Origin: Leptospiraceae bacterium
GTDB taxonomy: Bacteria > Spirochaetota > Leptospiria > Leptospirales > Leptonemataceae
Reading direction: 5' to 3'
DNA length: 6,834 nt
NCBI GenBank assembly: GCA_020440935.1
Contig: JAGRNC010000132.1
Coordinates: 1-6,834 of the forward strand
The notes below the pieces were generated by a model, which was given only the letters and a program-made list of their open reading frames with translations, made no database searches and was not told the origin of the DNA. Shown here in pieces: positions 5,701-6,834 of this stretch. The translations under genes were made by a program, and so were the position numbers. Each line of letters starts with the position of its first letter. The first letter of the stretch is position 1.

Positions 5701-6834
5701 TCGGTGCAGCGTAGGCGCACGGTTAAGCATTACTGGATGCTCTTTAATTACTTCGTCCAGTGCCTCGAAGACTTCTTTCTCTTCTGCTTCTACTTTCTTT
5801 TTGGCCGATTTGATATTTGGCGCCAGGTCCAGATCCACCAGGCGCTTCATGATGAATGGCTTGAACAGCTCCAGCGCCATTTTCTTGGGAAGACCCATCT
5901 GATGGAGTTTCAGTTCGGGTCCGATGACAATCACGGAACGTCCGGAGTAGTCCACGCGCTTTCCAAGAAGGTTCTGGCGGAATCGACCGGATTTACCTTT
6001 CAGCATATCCGAAAGGGATTTTAGCGGTCGGTTTCCTTTGCCTTTTACCGAGCGTTTACGGCGGCTATTGTCGAAAAGAGCATCCACTGCCTCTTGCAGC
6101 ATTCGCTTTTCGTTTCGAACGATTATGTCCGGCGCTTTGAGTGCCAGCAGGCGCTTGAGTCGGTTATTTCTATTAATAACGCGACGGTACAGGTCGTTGA
6201 GGTCAGACGTAGCAAAGCGGCCGCCTTCCAGCTGAACCATGGGGCGAAGCTCGGGAGGGATAACCGGAGTTACGTCCAGCATCATCCACTCGGGACGGTT
6301 ACCTGATTCACGAAGGGCTTCCAGCACTTCCAGGCGCTTCAGCAGTCGACGATCGGATGCTTTCAGGCCTTCGGCGATCTTCTGACGAATTTCGCGGATC
6401 TCTCCGTCTACATCGATGCGAGACAGAAGCTCTTTTACCGCATCCCCGCCGATCATAGCGACGAATTTATCGCCATACTCGTCCAGGTATTCGTAATGCT
6501 CCTCTTCGTCGATGAGCTCGCCGCGTTCGCGGCCCGAATCGGAAGGATCGATGATTACATAGCGCTCGTAATAAAGAACACTTTTGAGCTGATTGATGGT
6601 CATGTTCAAAAGCAGGCCCATGCGACTGGGCACGCTTCTGTAATACCAGATATGCGCTACAGGAGTGGCCAATTCTACGTGACCCATTCTTTCGCGACGC
6701 ACTTTGCTGTGGGTTACTTCGACGCCGCAACGGTCGCAGATAACGCCTTTGTACCGGATGGACTTGAATTTACCGCAGTAGCATTCCCAGTCTTTGGTGG
6801 TTCCAAAGATTCGCTCGCAGAAAAGACCTTCGCG
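2764..6834 (-). CDS. rpoC: RNA polymerase subunit beta', lacking only the N-terminal ~50 residues
   Basis: RpoC carries the catalytic magnesium of RNA polymerase. The frame is open from the right edge to TAA at 2764-2766, giving 1356 residues; its first residue aligns near E. coli residue 53, so the whole protein should be about 1,408 residues. A GTG at 6700-6702 is internal, not the start, because conserved sequence continues upstream. In fragment numbering: zinc site 1 is C18, C20, C33 and C36; GKRVDYSGRSV lies near 290-300; the catalytic NADFDGD is 405-411 (bases 5602-5622); the bridge helix is about 690-725; zinc site 2 is C735, C809, C816 and C819; the trigger loop begins near TMRTFHVGG (M853). 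The trigger loop is interrupted by about 215 residues before the protein resumes at DITGGLPRVEELFEARRP, the position of the SI3 insertion of E. coli. The C-terminus ends in a charged Glu/Lys/Gln-rich tail. Overall wording matches leptospiral RpoC most closely, by recognition rather than alignment. rpoB is expected just upstream, outside the window. Confidence 0.98.
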   Translation of the reverse strand, partial: REGLFCERIFGTTKDWECYCGKFKSIRYKGVICDRCGVEVTHSKVRRERMGHVELATPVAHIWYYRSVPSRMGLLLNMTINQLKSVLYYERYVIIDPSDSGRERGELIDEEEHYEYLDEYGDKFVAMIGGDAVKELLSRIDVDGEIREIRQKIAEGLKASDRRLLKRLEVLEALRESGNRPEWMMLDVTPVIPPELRPMVQLEGGRFATSDLNDLYRRVINRNNRLKRLLALKAPDIIVRNEKRMLQEAVDALFDNSRRKRSVKGKGNRPLKSLSDMLKGKSGRFRQNLLGKRVDYSGRSVIVIGPELKLHQMGLPKKMALELFKPFIMKRLVDLDLAPNIKSAKKKVEAEEKEVFEALDEVIKEHPVMLNRAPTLHRLGIQAFLPTLVEGKAIKLHPLVCKAFNADFDGDQMAIHVPLSPKAQLEAWMLMLSPHNLLNPANGAPVVSPSQDMVLGIYLMTSQLEGDKGEGKIFSNLDEIHYALSVGSVGLRARVSVIHQDRLLQTTPGRVIFNSVMPEGYAYVNRGVSDKEITRIIAEVYDRYGAGATVHMLDRVKELGFHYATIFAPSIAISDIQVSPKKQDLIAGANKEVTDVTKAYKSGVITNDERYKKVIEIWTRTNDLITESMFSELEQDQNGFNPIYTMAASGARGSRAQIRQLAGMRGLMARPNGDIIELAIRSNFREGLGVLEFFISTHGARKGLADTALKTADAGYLTRRLVDIAQDVIVTETDCGTLEGVIMTPVKEGDKVKITLGDRAFGRVVAEDIKDPVSGDVVIARNTLLNREYGRQIDSMGIESINIRSPLTCETRHGICANCYGMDLGRLKPVEMGEAVGTIAAQSIGEPGTQLTMRTFHVGGVATNLQVKENVHKLPYRARVNSISGRVVKRSDGERVFSTRGSINLSRINQVLETGKMIGLKVEDAQVVVPGEVIATGYDGEEKPVTAEAAGTVRISGDNFFIEGETTSIPVRIGSVLAIEEGVVVDPNDPIATFDPYNEVVVADNSGKVKFVDIEEDKNLKKDEEGNYRLIEYRRERLNPRMLIGSDEYSVPPNAVVMARHDQSVQPGDVLYKIAAAAEKTRDITGGLPRVEELFEARRPREASTLAEIDGRIEDHNEVVKEKRIFYIVPDMEDSDRIKVAIPVSNRLRVRNGDYVKAGDMLDEGMLDPHDILRIKGINALHEFLVHEVQEVYRLQGVYINDKHIEIIVRQMLRKLEVDDPGDTSFVAHQQVDRFSFKDENERVESEGGVPATAKQILLGITRASLNTDSFISAASFQETTRVLTDAAIKGKKDPLLGLKENVIIGHLIPAGTGLKHYRDVEIFYQEYGDIQKLEKERREAEELAAGQAQQESFQG

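Noticed and set aside
6700..6702. GTG as a possible rpoC start
   Set aside because: The frame continues upstream to the window edge with conserved beta' sequence, including all four cysteines of zinc site 1, so this is an internal valine.

Overview
The window holds a conserved transcription/translation gene block, with every gene on the minus strand. In transcription order, from high to low coordinates, it reads rpoC (5' end beyond the right edge), a 283-bp spacer, rpsL, rpsG and fusA (3' end beyond the left edge). All four reading frames are intact. I see no mobile element, tRNA, rRNA, CRISPR array or accessory gene.

The organism looks like a spirochaete of the Leptospirales (Leptospira, Leptonema or Turneriella type). 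This rests on recognising signature stretches in RpoC, such as GTTKDWECYCGKFKSIRYKG around the first zinc site and HIWYYRSVPSRMGLLL just after it, and on the direct rpoC-rpsL-rpsG-fusA order. Two lines counted by eye are about 47% and 53% G+C, higher than typical Leptospira, so a Leptonema- or Turneriella-like relative is a reasonable guess. No alignment was run.

Layout: fusA (1-1610) encodes the first 536 residues of EF-G: the G domain, domains II and III and the start of domain IV. rpsG (1623-2096) encodes ribosomal protein S7 and rpsL (2106-2480) encodes S12. These three genes are separated by only 12 and 9 bp, consistent with one str-type transcript. The 2481-2763 spacer has no gene but contains three sizeable inverted repeats and a smaller one. 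rpoC (2764-6834) encodes all of RNA polymerase beta' except roughly the first 50 residues. It includes both zinc sites, the catalytic NADFDGD, the bridge helix and a long insertion inside the trigger loop.

Together the genes supply the RNA polymerase catalytic subunit, two 30S proteins and the translocation GTPase, a set that is commonly co-expressed in bacteria. I found no previously undescribed system. The least explained sequence is the structured rpoC-rpsL spacer, which may attenuate, terminate or process the transcript between the polymerase genes and the str genes.
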